Shown: piece by piece, positions 1-7,152 of the stretch
Layout: every line of letters begins with the position of its first letter
Numbering within the stretch: the first letter of the stretch is position 1
Source of the DNA: Actinomycetes bacterium
Lineage (GTDB): Bacteria > Actinomycetota > Actinomycetes > Mycobacteriales > Mycobacteriaceae
Direction: 5' to 3'
DNA length: 22,685 nt
Assembly: GCA_023417985.1 (NCBI GenBank)
Contig: JAEZDV010000383.1
Span: 1 to 22,685 of the forward strand
Made by a program: the position numbers and the translations under genes
The notes under the pieces: generated by a model
The model's input: the letters and a program-made list of their open reading frames with translations, nothing else
Told to the model about the DNA's origin: nothing
The model's database searches: none

Positions 1-648
1 GAACTCGGCTGCACACTGCAGCAGGTGTTCGGCATGGCGGAGGGCCTCGTCAACTACACCCGCCTCGACGACGACGAGGACACGATCGTCCACACGCAGG
101 GTCGTCCGATCAGCCCGCACGACGAGATCCGGGTGCTCGACGACGCGGGCGAGCCGGTCCCCTTCGGTACGGCCGGCCATCTCCTGACTCGCGGGCCGTA
201 CACCATTCGCGGCTATTACAATGCGCCCGAACACAATTCGACGGCATTTACCGACGACGGGTTCTACCGTACCGGTGACATCGTGCGGATCACCGAGCAC
301 GGTTACATCGTCGTCGAGGGCCGGGCGAAGGACCAGATCAACCGGGGCGGTGAGAAGATCGCGGCCGAAGAGGTCGAGAACCACCTCATCGCCCATCCCG
401 CCGTGCTCGACGCCGCGGTCGTGTCCATGCCCGACCAGTACCTGGGCGAACGCACCTGCGCGTTCGTCGTCACCGAAGGCGAAGCCCCGAAGGCTCTCGC
501 ACTCAAAGCTTTCCTGCGAGAACGGGGACTCGCGGCGTACAAGATTCCCGACAAGGTGCGCTTCGTCGACGTGTTCCCGGTGACCGGTGTCGGCAAGATC
601 AGCCGCAACGAACTCCGCCGGGCGCTGACCGCCACCCTCCAGAACTGA
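1..648 (+). CDS. dhbE: 2,3-dihydroxybenzoate-AMP ligase, C-terminal part (5' end outside window)
   Basis: This is the last 215 residues of an adenylate-forming enzyme of the EntE/DhbE family, which activates 2,3-dihydroxybenzoate as the acyl-AMP and loads it onto an aryl carrier protein in catecholate siderophore synthesis. The frame is open from base 1, so the start lies upstream; full-length relatives have about 540 residues. Visible family motifs are FGMAEGLVNYTR near the start (A5 region), YRTGDIV (A7), GRAKDQINRGGEKI (A8) and VGKISRNELRR with the A10 lysine near the C-terminus. The EntE-like wording of the first motif favours DHB (or salicylate) over amino acids as substrate. The isochorismatase gene follows after 28 bases on the same strand, as expected for a DHB operon. 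Family assignment is firm; the exact aryl acid is inferred. Confidence 0.93.
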   Translation, partial: ELGCTLQQVFGMAEGLVNYTRLDDDEDTIVHTQGRPISPHDEIRVLDDAGEPVPFGTAGHLLTRGPYTIRGYYNAPEHNSTAFTDDGFYRTGDIVRITEHGYIVVEGRAKDQINRGGEKIAAEEVENHLIAHPAVLDAAVVSMPDQYLGERTCAFVVTEGEAPKALALKAFLRERGLAAYKIPDKVRFVDVFPVTGVGKISRNELRRALTATLQN

Positions 649-676
649 CCGCCCACACTTCAGAAAGCGAAGACCG

Positions 677-1318
677 ATGGCTCTGCCGAAATCCGTGTCC
701 TATTCCCTGCCCGACGAGCAACCCTCGAACGTGGTGGCGTGGACGGTCGACCCGGATCGCGCCGTACTGCTCGTCCACGACATGCAGGAGTACTTCGTGC
801 GGTCGTTCGACCGGACGGCCGATCCGCTCGCCACCGTGGTTCCGCACATCGACCTGCTGCGCAACACCGCCCACGAGGCCGGCGTTCCGGTGGTCTACAC
901 CGCGCAACCCGGTGACCAGGATCCGGCCGATCGTGCGCTGCTGTCCGACTTCTGGGGTCCCGGATTGCCGGAGGACCCGAACGAGACGTCGATCATCGCG
1001 GAGCTTGCACCCCACGCCGGTGACACCCTGCTCACCAAATGGCGCTACAGCGCCTTCATCCGCACCGACCTGCTCGAGCGGATGCGCGCGTGGGGCCGCG
1101 ATCAGCTGATCGTCACCGGGGTCTACGCCCACATCGGGTGCCTCACGACAGCGCTGGACGGGTTCATGAACGACATCCAGGTCTTCTTCGTCTCGGACGG
1201 CACCGCCGACTTCTCGCAGCGTGAGCACATCGACGCGCTGAATTACGTCGCGTCGCGGTGCGCGGTGGTGCTGCCCACCGACGAGGTCGTGGGTGCGCTC
1301 TCGTCGGTGCGCGCCTGA
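677..1318 (+). CDS. Isochorismatase (2,3-dihydro-2,3-dihydroxybenzoate synthase), without carrier domain
   Basis: The 213-residue protein matches the isochorismatase half of EntB/DhbB, which hydrolyses isochorismate to 2,3-dihydro-2,3-dihydroxybenzoate and pyruvate. The catalytic Asp is in LLVHDMQEYF (D35) and the conserved Lys in TKWRYSAF (K121). VTGVYAHIGCLTTALDGF (147-163) is the EntB-type segment. The protein stops where EntB and DhbB (about 285-310 residues) continue into an aryl carrier domain, so the carrier must be on another protein, probably an NRPS outside the window. The ATG at 677 follows a weak purine-rich stretch and lies 28 bases after the ligase gene, so the two are probably co-transcribed. 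The stop is one base from the stop of the convergent ABC transporter gene, leaving no room for a separate terminator. Confidence 0.92.
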   Translation: MALPKSVSYSLPDEQPSNVVAWTVDPDRAVLLVHDMQEYFVRSFDRTADPLATVVPHIDLLRNTAHEAGVPVVYTAQPGDQDPADRALLSDFWGPGLPEDPNETSIIAELAPHAGDTLLTKWRYSAFIRTDLLERMRAWGRDQLIVTGVYAHIGCLTTALDGFMNDIQVFFVSDGTADFSQREHIDALNYVASRCAVVLPTDEVVGALSSVRA

Positions 1319-1319
1319 A

Positions 1320-3197
1320 TCACACCCCGACGGACCGGTCGTCGTGCTCGGAGACCGTGCGCTCGTCGCGCCGGCTCAGTGCCGCATACTTCCCGCCGAG
1401 TGCGACGAGCGCGTCGTGGGTTCCCCGCTCGATGATCCGGCCGTGATCGAGGACGACGATCTCGTCGGCGTCGCGCACGGTCGAGAGGCGGTGCGCGATG
1501 GTGATGGTCGTGCGACCGGCGCGCGCGTTGTCGAGTGCCTGCTGCACCGCACGTTCGGTGTCGTTGTCGAGCGCGCTGGTCGCTTCGTCGAGCACCAGGA
1601 TCCGAGGGTCGCGCAGCAGAGTGCGGGCGATCGCGAGTCGCTGCTTCTCGCCGCCGGAGAAGCGGTGACCGCGGGCGCCGACCACGGTGTCGTAGCCGTC
1701 GGGCAGCGACATGACGAGGTCGTGGATGTGCGCAGCGCGGGCGGCCTCCTCGATCTCCCGGTCGGTGGCGTCCGGCCGGGCGTAACGCAGGTTCTCCCGG
1801 ACCGTGGCGTGCAGCAGATATGTCTCCTGCGATACGACGCCGACCAGCGCCGCGACGTCGGCGAGCCGCATGTCGCGCAGGTCGATTCCGTCGATCGTCA
1901 CCCGTCCCGACGTGGGGTCGTACAGCCGCGCGACGAGTGAGCCGAGTGTTGTTTTGCCCGAACCGGTCTCACCGACGAGCGCGACCCGGGTCCCGGCAGG
2001 TACGTCGAGGTCGATCCCGTCGAGCGCAAGGCGGTGCGCACCCTCGTAGCGGAAGCTCAGGTCCTCGAACCGGACCCTGCCGGAGATGCGCTCCGGATCG
2101 ACGGGGACCGGATCGGCAGGCTCGTCGATGTCGACCGCCAGGTCGAGGTATTCGAAGATGCGGCTGAACAGCGCGAGCGAACTGGTGACGGACACGCCGA
2201 CGTCCAGCAGGCTCATGAGCGGCCGGAACAGAGCACCCTGCAGTCCTGTGAAAGCGACGAGGGTGCCGATCGTCATGCCTCCGGAGGTCGCAGGAAGCCC
2301 GGCGACGAGATAGAGCACCGCGGGGATCGCGGCGAAGACGATGTTCATGGTGGCCATGCGCCACCGGCCCGACAACTGGGCGTGCACCTCGAGGTCGGCG
2401 AGATCGGCGGAGGTCCTCGCGAACTTGTCGGACAGCGCGGGTCCGGTGCCGAGGGTCTTGCCGAGCAGCACACCGCTGACGGACAGGCCTTCGTCGATCT
2501 GGGTCTGGATGTCGGCGAGGCGGCGTTGCTGGCGGGCGGTGATGGCGCGTCGCATCCGGGCGACGCGGCGGGTGAGCCAGATCGCGGGCGGAAGCACAAT
2601 GAGCGAGAGCAGGGACAGTCGCCAGCTGAGCACGGCCATGGCGATCGCGGTGCCGACCACGGTCGTGATGTTGGCGGCGAGCGAGGTGGCGGTCGTCGTG
2701 ACGACGGACTGCATGCCGCCGATGTCGTTCGTCAGCCTCGACTGGATTTCACCACCCCGGGTGCGGGTGAAGAAGCTCAGGGATTGCCGCTGGAGATGGG
2801 TGAACACCCGCGTTCGCAGACCGTGCATGATCCGCTGGCCGACCGTGGTGGAAATCCAGGTCTGCACCACGCCGAACAGGGAACTGACGACGGTGACCGC
2901 GAGCATGCCGCCCACCGCCCACAGCAGCAGGCTCACGTTCTGGTGCGGAATCGCGTCGTCGATGACTGCCCGGACGAGGAAAGGTGTAGCGAGCGAGACT
3001 GCGGACGACGCGACGATGAGCACGACGACGAGTGCGATCTGCCGGCGGTAGGGGGCGAAGAGCGCACCGATGCGGCGCAGGCTGACGGGGGATTCCCGTA
3101 GTTGCTCGACGTCTTTGGGGTCGATTTTTCCGCGGCCGACGGAGGGGCGGCCTCGACCTGGTGGGGGATGCATCATGTGCACACCACCTCGATTCAT
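1320..3197 (-). CDS. ABC half-transporter, fused membrane and ATPase domains (exporter type)
   Basis: The 625-residue protein has an exporter-type membrane domain (about residues 45-345, hydrophobic segments near 54-75, 92-112, 175-205 and 285-325) followed by a nucleotide-binding domain. The latter has Walker A GETGSGKTT (409-417), Q-loop Q457, signature FSGGEKQ (513-519), Walker B ILVLDE (533-538) and H-loop H569. All catalytic motifs are intact, so a homodimer is possible. It would act in the inner membrane, exporting a drug, lipid or peptide; the substrate cannot be read from sequence. The ATG at 3197 is preceded by TACGTT (minus strand, 3204-3209) and a 6-nt gap, suggesting a leaderless message; a second Met lies at residue 8. 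It is divergent from a MarR gene, so repression by that MarR protein is likely. Export of the neighbouring siderophore is possible but unsupported. Confidence 0.93.
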   Translation of the reverse strand: MNRGGVHMMHPPPGRGRPSVGRGKIDPKDVEQLRESPVSLRRIGALFAPYRRQIALVVVLIVASSAVSLATPFLVRAVIDDAIPHQNVSLLLWAVGGMLAVTVVSSLFGVVQTWISTTVGQRIMHGLRTRVFTHLQRQSLSFFTRTRGGEIQSRLTNDIGGMQSVVTTTATSLAANITTVVGTAIAMAVLSWRLSLLSLIVLPPAIWLTRRVARMRRAITARQQRRLADIQTQIDEGLSVSGVLLGKTLGTGPALSDKFARTSADLADLEVHAQLSGRWRMATMNIVFAAIPAVLYLVAGLPATSGGMTIGTLVAFTGLQGALFRPLMSLLDVGVSVTSSLALFSRIFEYLDLAVDIDEPADPVPVDPERISGRVRFEDLSFRYEGAHRLALDGIDLDVPAGTRVALVGETGSGKTTLGSLVARLYDPTSGRVTIDGIDLRDMRLADVAALVGVVSQETYLLHATVRENLRYARPDATDREIEEAARAAHIHDLVMSLPDGYDTVVGARGHRFSGGEKQRLAIARTLLRDPRILVLDEATSALDNDTERAVQQALDNARAGRTTITIAHRLSTVRDADEIVVLDHGRIIERGTHDALVALGGKYAALSRRDERTVSEHDDRSVGV

Positions 3198-3203
3198 GAT
3201 TCG

Positions 3204-3257
3204 AACGTACTTACTGAGGTTGCCTCATTAGGAGGTAACTGTCAAGTGAGGTATGAT
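3204..3257. promoter_or_regulatory. Divergent promoter/operator between ABC transporter and MarR genes
   Basis: The 66-bp gap holds a perfect 13-bp palindrome, TGAGG-TTG-CCTCA (3215-3227), with a further TGAGGTA half-site at 3247-3253. A -10-like TATGAT (3252-3257) lies 6 nt before the marR ATG. On the other strand TACGTT (3204-3209) lies 6 nt before the transporter ATG. The palindrome is upstream of the marR -10 and just upstream of the transporter -10, a position where a bound MarR dimer would block the transporter promoter. Sequence elements are seen; operator function is inferred. Confidence 0.6.
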
Positions 3258-3263
3258 CCGGTC

Positions 3264-3692
3264 ATGTCCGATTCTCCCGTGGTGTTGCGCGATCTGCTCA
3301 TGGGCGCGACGCGCACTCTCCGGCGCCGCTGGCACGACCTCCTGCAACCCTGGGAGCTGTCCCCCCACGAGCACCGCGCCCTCCGGGTCATCGGCGAGAG
3401 CGACGCTCCCATCCGCCTGGGCGTCGTCGCGAAGGCCCTGCGCATCGCTCCGCGCTCGGCCACCGAAGTCGTCGACCGGCTCGAATCTCGCGGTCTCACC
3501 GAACGCCTCGCCGATCCCGCCGACCGCCGGGCGGTGTGCGTGCAGCTCACCGACCAGGGTCGCACCGTTCTCGGCGAACTCGATGCGGCACGCGACACCG
3601 ACGCCGCGGAGGTGTTCTCCCGGCTCGACGCATCCGAGCGCGCCGACCTCGCGCGGCTGCTGCGCAAACTGGTGGACGACGCACCCCGCTGA
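3264..3692 (+). CDS. MarR-family transcriptional regulator
   Basis: The 142-residue protein is of typical MarR size. It has helices before a winged helix-turn-helix (LGVVAKALRIAPRSATEVVDRLE, about 52-74) and the MarR wing DPADRRAVCVQLT, followed by a C-terminal dimerisation helix. The ATG at 3264 was chosen because the family fold begins there and because TATGAT ends 6 nt upstream with no Shine-Dalgarno sequence, so the transcript probably begins at or next to the start codon. The frame is open further upstream, but that extension would run back through the divergent promoter and into the transporter gene. It probably represses the divergent ABC exporter and itself through the palindrome at 3215-3227. 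Ligand unknown. The only cysteine lies in the wing, so redox sensing of the OhrR type is not suggested. Confidence 0.9.
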   Translation: MSDSPVVLRDLLMGATRTLRRRWHDLLQPWELSPHEHRALRVIGESDAPIRLGVVAKALRIAPRSATEVVDRLESRGLTERLADPADRRAVCVQLTDQGRTVLGELDAARDTDAAEVFSRLDASERADLARLLRKLVDDAPR

Positions 3693-3747
3693 GATCTCAC
3701 GTTCTCCGCCTCCGGCACGTCTACTCGACAAGACCGAAGGAGGCCGC

Positions 3748-4470
3748 ATGACGCACCGCACCTCGAGCCTGGCCACCCGCATCGGCGCTCTGCCCTGGGC
3801 GCAGTTCACCGACGACCTCGACAACTACGGTTGCGCAGCCACCGGCCGTCTACTCGAACCGTCCGAGCGCACCGAAATCCTGTCCATGTGGGACGACGAG
3901 ACCCTGTTCCGCACCACAGTCGACATGGCCCGCCACCGATACGGCCACGGTACCTACAAGTACTTCGATGCACCCGTCCCCGATATGGTGACCCAGCTCC
4001 GCGAAACCCTCTACCGGCACCTGCTGGCACCCGCACGCAACTGGGCCGAGCGGCTGGGCGATCCCGCGCCCTGGCCCGACGACTTCGGTGAGTGGCTGGA
4101 TATGTGCCACGCAGCCGGCCAGCACAAGCCGGCGCCGCTGATGCTGCGGTACGTCGGCGGCGACTGGAACGCGCTGCACCGCGATCTGTACGGCGACCTA
4201 GCGTTTCCGTTGCAGGTGGTGATCGGGCTCGACAGTCCCGGCGTCGACTACACCGGAGGTGAGTTCCTGCTCCTCGAACAACGACCCCGAGCCCAGTCCC
4301 GCGGCACCGCCAACGTCATCGAGCAAGGACACGGACTGATCTTCACCACCCGCGACCGCCCGACGCGCGGTGCCCGGAGATGGACGCGGTCGCCGGTGCG
4401 GCACGGCGTGAGCACCGTGCGGTCCGGGTTGCGACGCACGCTCGGGTTGGTACTGCACGACGCCGCGTGA
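3748..4470 (+). CDS. 2-oxoglutarate/Fe(II)-dependent oxygenase, substrate unknown
   Basis: The 240-residue protein resembles the prolyl-hydroxylase-like 2OG-Fe(II) oxygenases. Candidate iron ligands are H144 and D146 in NALHRDLYGD and H219 in VRHGVSTVRSG, with an arginine shortly after (R225 or R229) for 2-oxoglutarate. The segment FPLQVVIGLDSPG before the loop TGGEFLLLEQRPR is typical of the double-stranded beta-helix core. Such enzymes hydroxylate proteins, amino acids or small molecules; I cannot choose. The ATG at 3748 has a strong Shine-Dalgarno AAGGAGG (3737-3743) 4 nt upstream, unlike most genes here. The gene starts 55 bases after marR on the same strand and may be co-transcribed with it. 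A hairpin at 4500-4523 lies between it and the convergent GNAT gene. Confidence 0.8.
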   Translation: MTHRTSSLATRIGALPWAQFTDDLDNYGCAATGRLLEPSERTEILSMWDDETLFRTTVDMARHRYGHGTYKYFDAPVPDMVTQLRETLYRHLLAPARNWAERLGDPAPWPDDFGEWLDMCHAAGQHKPAPLMLRYVGGDWNALHRDLYGDLAFPLQVVIGLDSPGVDYTGGEFLLLEQRPRAQSRGTANVIEQGHGLIFTTRDRPTRGARRWTRSPVRHGVSTVRSGLRRTLGLVLHDAA

Positions 4471-4499
4471 GCGCGGGCGAGATCCCCGTCCTACACATG

Positions 4500-4523
4500 C
4501 CCGGTCCCGCGACTCAGACCGGG
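4500..4523. terminator. Hairpin between convergent genes, possible bidirectional terminator
   Basis: A perfect 7-bp stem (CCCGGTC at 4500-4506, GACCGGG at 4517-4523) with a 10-base loop lies between two convergent stop codons, 30 bases after the oxygenase stop and 4 bases past the GNAT stop. There is no T-run, as is common in actinobacteria, so termination is inferred from structure and position. Confidence 0.5.
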
Positions 4524-4527
4524 TCTG

Positions 4528-5124
4528 TCAGATCACCGTCTCGGACCGGCGTTCGAGCAGGACGGTGTCGTGCCATACGCCGGCGAGCTTGCCGATGCGT
4601 TCGCGGATACCCACTGTGCGAAATCCCACCGAGTTGTGCAGGGCGAGACTGGTGCGGTTCTCCGGGAAGATCACGGTCTGCAGCGTCCACAACCCCGCCT
4701 CGTCGGCGGCCTCGACCTGGGTGCGCAGCAGCGCCTTGCCGACCCCGCGCCCGCGCATCCCGGCGCCGATGTAGATCGAGTTCTCCGCCACCCCGACATA
4801 GCATTCGCGGCTCGATACCGGACTCAACGCCGCCCAGCCGACGACGTACCCGTCGATCTCGGCGACCCACCGGTGGTCGGGCAACCACACCTTGTCGAGC
4901 ACCTCGCGGGCGGGAACCTCGGTGGTGAAGGTCGCGGTTCCGGTGGCGATCCCCTCACCGTAGATTCGCCGCACCGCGTCCCAGTCTCGATCCTCGAGCG
5001 GGCGCACCGTCACGTCGGAAGAGTGGTCCTCGATGCGGCGACCCGTGAGGACGCCCCTCTCCGAAGTCTCGGTGTCCACCCCTACGCCGCGAGCAACCGT
5101 GAGCGGCAAACCGTGCGATGTCAT
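4528..5124 (-). CDS. GNAT N-acetyltransferase, phosphinothricin-acetyltransferase-like
   Basis: With the ATG at 5124 the protein has 198 residues. The GNAT core begins at VTVRPLEDRDWDAV (about 38). The acetyl-CoA loop is RGRGVGKALL (124-133), and the tail ENRTSLALHNSVGFRTVG and WHDTVLLER is characteristic of the PAT/Bar/YncA branch, which acetylates small amines such as phosphinothricin, methionine sulfone or related amino-acid analogues. The ATG was chosen because TACAGT (minus strand, 5131-5136) ends 6 nt upstream, fitting a leaderless transcript. The frame stays open to an ATG at 5220, but that extension would translate an 18-bp tandem repeat and gives a low-complexity tail. A GTG about 37 codons further in would give a 162-residue protein without the odd N-terminus and cannot be excluded. 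The true substrate is unknown. Confidence 0.82.
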   Translation of the reverse strand: MTSHGLPLTVARGVGVDTETSERGVLTGRRIEDHSSDVTVRPLEDRDWDAVRRIYGEGIATGTATFTTEVPAREVLDKVWLPDHRWVAEIDGYVVGWAALSPVSSRECYVGVAENSIYIGAGMRGRGVGKALLRTQVEAADEAGLWTLQTVIFPENRTSLALHNSVGFRTVGIRERIGKLAGVWHDTVLLERRSETVI

Positions 5125-5130
5125 GACTCC

Positions 5131-5136
5131 ACTGTA
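5131..5136 (-). promoter_or_regulatory. -10-like hexamer of the GNAT gene
   Basis: TACAGT on the minus strand ends 6 nt before the ATG at 5124 and overlaps the left edge of the tandem repeat. It supports a leaderless transcript; no clear -35 is seen. Confidence 0.4.
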
Positions 5137-5170
5137 TTGATCTGCTGGTCGGTATTGATCTGCTGGTCGG
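5135..5170. repeat. Perfect 18-bp tandem duplication
   Basis: The 18-base unit TATTGATCTGCTGGTCGG occurs twice back to back (5135-5152, 5153-5170) with no mismatch. It lies immediately upstream of the GNAT start, in the spacer or -35 region of the proposed promoter. It may be a recent slippage duplication or a doubled regulator half-site. Confidence 0.9.
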
Positions 5171-5172
5171 TC

Positions 5173-5200
5173 GCAGTCGACCGAGCCGACTCGGTCCTGC
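5173..5200 (-). terminator. Hairpin downstream of the phosphotriesterase-like gene
   Basis: A perfect 7-bp stem (GACCGAG 5179-5185, CTCGGTC 5190-5196) with a CCGA tetraloop is extended by GCAG (5173-5176) pairing with CTGC (5197-5200) across a 2-nt bulge. It lies 46-73 bases past the stop of the minus-strand hydrolase gene and before the GNAT promoter. No T-run is present, so it is a U-less terminator candidate. Confidence 0.5.
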
Positions 5201-5218
5201 GAATATCTTCTGAGCACC

Positions 5219-5232
5219 ACGGGTTGTCCCGT
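5219..5232 (-). terminator. Small hairpin just past the phosphotriesterase-like stop codon
   Basis: ACGGG (5219-5223) and CCCGT (5228-5232) form a 5-bp stem with a TTGT loop, starting 14 bases after the stop codon. On its own it is weak; it may assist the stronger hairpin at 5173-5200. Confidence 0.25.
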
Positions 5233-5245
5233 CAGCGCGCAGCGC

Positions 5246-6217
5246 TCAGGATTCGAAGAACCGCCGCGGATTGTCGACCAGCATCGTGGTGATCTGCTCG
5301 TCGCTGACGCCCCGCTCGCGGAGAACGGGCAGCACGTCGTCGCTGATGTGGTTGTAGTTCCAGTTCGGCACCGCGAGTTCCTTCACGTCGTGCGGGAACC
5401 AGTCGATGAAGCACGAGGCGTCGTGCGCGAGCACCATCCGGTCCGCATATCCGAGTTCCGCCAGCGCGGCCACGGTGGCGATGCGTTCTTCGAACGGCAG
5501 GAGCAGGTCGAGGCCGAAACGGTCCATCCCGAGGATCGACCCGGCGTCGGCGATCTTCCGGAGGTAATCGAGGTCGGTGGAGTCTCCGCTGTGCCCGATA
5601 ACGACCTTGGTGAGGTCGACGCCTTCCTCGGCGAGGACTTTCTGTGCGACCAGACCGGACTCGGAGTGCGGATTGGTGTGCACAGTGATCGGCACCCCGG
5701 TTTCGACGTGCGCCCGGCCCACCGCACGCATCACCCGTTCAACCCCGGGAGTGAGACCCTGCGCCTCGATCGCGCACTTGAGCATCGCTGCCTTCACACC
5801 GGTGTCGGCAATGCCTTCCCGGATGTCGCGGACGAACAACTCCGTGAGCGGTTCGGGTGCGTCGAACAGCAATCCGGGCCCGACGTAGTGGAATTGGAAC
5901 GGGAGTTCGTTGTACGTGTACAGCCCGGTCGCCACGAGGATGTTGATGTCGGTGTGCTCGGCGATGCGCCGAATCCGGGGTATGTACCGTCCGAGCCCGA
6001 TCACCGTGGGATCGACGATCGTGTCGATACCGCGCTCGGACAATGCACGCAGTTTCGCGATGGCATCGTCGACGCGCAGTTCCTCGTCCCATCTCGTCGG
6101 AAAGCCGGGATAGTTCTCGCGGAGTTCCTCACCGAGCACGAACACGTGCTCGTGCATGAGGACGCGGCCGAGATCACCTGTGTCGATGGGCCCGAGGACG
6201 GTGTCGACAGAAGCCAT
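5246..6217 (-). CDS. Phosphotriesterase-family metal-dependent hydrolase (lactonase-like)
   Basis: The 323-residue protein has the complete binuclear metal set of the phosphotriesterase family in the amidohydrolase superfamily: H22 and H24 in MHEHVF, K147 in AAMLKCAI (the lysine carboxylated in this family), H180 in ITVHTNPH, H209 in VIGHSGD and D266 in LAHDASC. Size and motif wording fit phosphotriesterase-like lactonases, which open lactones and often have side activity on organophosphates; the physiological substrate is unknown. The ATG at 6217 is preceded by TACCGT (minus strand, 6225-6230) and a 7-nt gap, suggesting leaderless translation. The dehydrogenase gene lies 76 bases upstream on the same strand, so an oxidation-then-hydrolysis pair is possible. 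Two hairpins follow the stop. Confidence 0.9.
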   Translation of the reverse strand: MASVDTVLGPIDTGDLGRVLMHEHVFVLGEELRENYPGFPTRWDEELRVDDAIAKLRALSERGIDTIVDPTVIGLGRYIPRIRRIAEHTDINILVATGLYTYNELPFQFHYVGPGLLFDAPEPLTELFVRDIREGIADTGVKAAMLKCAIEAQGLTPGVERVMRAVGRAHVETGVPITVHTNPHSESGLVAQKVLAEEGVDLTKVVIGHSGDSTDLDYLRKIADAGSILGMDRFGLDLLLPFEERIATVAALAELGYADRMVLAHDASCFIDWFPHDVKELAVPNWNYNHISDDVLPVLRERGVSDEQITTMLVDNPRRFFES

Positions 6218-6224
6218 GGCGCAG

Positions 6225-6230
6225 ACGGTA
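6225..6230 (-). promoter_or_regulatory. -10-like hexamer of the phosphotriesterase-like gene
   Basis: TACCGT on the minus strand ends 7 nt before the ATG at 6217, with no Shine-Dalgarno sequence between. It suggests a promoter separate from that of the upstream dehydrogenase gene. Confidence 0.4.
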
Positions 6231-6293
6231 TGCCACCACGAGCGGGAACGAACCGTGTTTCCGTGGAGCGGGTTTCCCGGATTGCCCGCCGGC

Positions 6294-7097
6294 TCAGCCC
6301 CGCAGTATCTGCTGGTACCGGCGCATGCCGCTGAGCCACCGGTCGTAGTCGGCGCCCTTGTGCCGGTACATCTCGAGGACTTCGGGATGGGGAAGGATCA
6401 GGAAGTGCTCTTCCTCGAGCGCACGGAGCACGGTCTCGGCGACATCGTCCGGTTCGAGCACGGCGCCGGCCGCGGTGACCGCACGGGTGGCGAGCGCGCC
6501 GAGTTCGGAGTCGGACTTCTCTCCTGCGTGCAACAGCGGAGTGTTGACACCCATCGGGCACAGGCACGACACCCGCACACCCCGATCGCCGTACGTCACC
6601 GACAGCCACTCGGCGAACCCGACCGCCGCGTGCTTGGTCACCGAGTACGCCGCCGACCCGATCTGGGTGAGCAGGCCGGCAGCCGACGCGGTGCTCACGA
6701 AGTAGCCTTCGCCCCGCTCCACCCATCCGGGCACGAGGAGATTCGCCGCGCGGATATGGGCGCGAAGGTTGACGTCGATGACCTGATCCCAGGCGGACTC
6801 GTCGATGTCCAGCCCGGGCGGGCCGGTGATGCCCGCATTCGCGAAGTACAGGTCGACAGGTCCGAACTCTGCTTCCGCACGCTCGACGAGACCCCGGATC
6901 TCGGCGGTGTCGGAGACGTCGGCTCCCACCGCGATCGCCGTAGTGCCACCGATCTCGTCCACAACGGCCCGGGCGGAGTCCCCGTCGATGTCGGCCACGA
7001 CCACTCGGGCACCTTCTGCCACGAGTCGGGCGGCGAGAGCGCCACCGATGCCGCCGCCCCCACCCGTCACGATGGCTACCTTGCCGTCAACCTTCAC
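6294..7097 (-). CDS. Short-chain dehydrogenase/reductase (SDR)
   Basis: With the GTG at 7097 the protein has 267 residues, normal for classical SDRs. It has the Rossmann motif VTGGGGGIG near the N-terminus, NAG in the middle, and the catalytic Ser plus YSVTK (Tyr and Lys). An Asp after the second strand (VVVADIDG) favours NAD(H). The GTG was chosen over an upstream ATG (7142) because GAGGGGG (7103-7109) lies 5 nt before it and the fold begins there. A TATAGT hexamer (minus strand, 7153-7158) could be its -10, giving a leader of about 50 nt. The substrate is an alcohol or ketone that cannot be named. It is upstream of, and may be co-transcribed with, the phosphotriesterase-like gene. Confidence 0.9.
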   Translation of the reverse strand: MKVDGKVAIVTGGGGGIGGALAARLVAEGARVVVADIDGDSARAVVDEIGGTTAIAVGADVSDTAEIRGLVERAEAEFGPVDLYFANAGITGPPGLDIDESAWDQVIDVNLRAHIRAANLLVPGWVERGEGYFVSTASAAGLLTQIGSAAYSVTKHAAVGFAEWLSVTYGDRGVRVSCLCPMGVNTPLLHAGEKSDSELGALATRAVTAAGAVLEPDDVAETVLRALEEEHFLILPHPEVLEMYRHKGADYDRWLSGMRRYQQILRG

Positions 7098-7152
7098 CGG
7101 AACCCCCTCGGTCGTGATGTACGCGGCACCGCACCGGCGCACGCTGCTCCGG

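Noticed and set aside
2034..3101. Plus-strand open frame opposite the ABC transporter
   Set aside because: Low-complexity Arg/Asp/Glu/Gly-rich composition and antisense position mark it as a shadow.
3240..3245. TTGACA on the minus strand as the -35 of the ABC transporter gene
   Set aside because: It is an exact consensus match, but it lies 30 bases from the hexamer next to the start codon, too far for a standard spacer, and no other -10 fits 16-18 bases downstream.
5125..5220. Longer GNAT start encoding a DQYRPA repeat
   Set aside because: It would translate the 18-bp tandem duplication and the proposed -10; the ATG at 5124 fits better.
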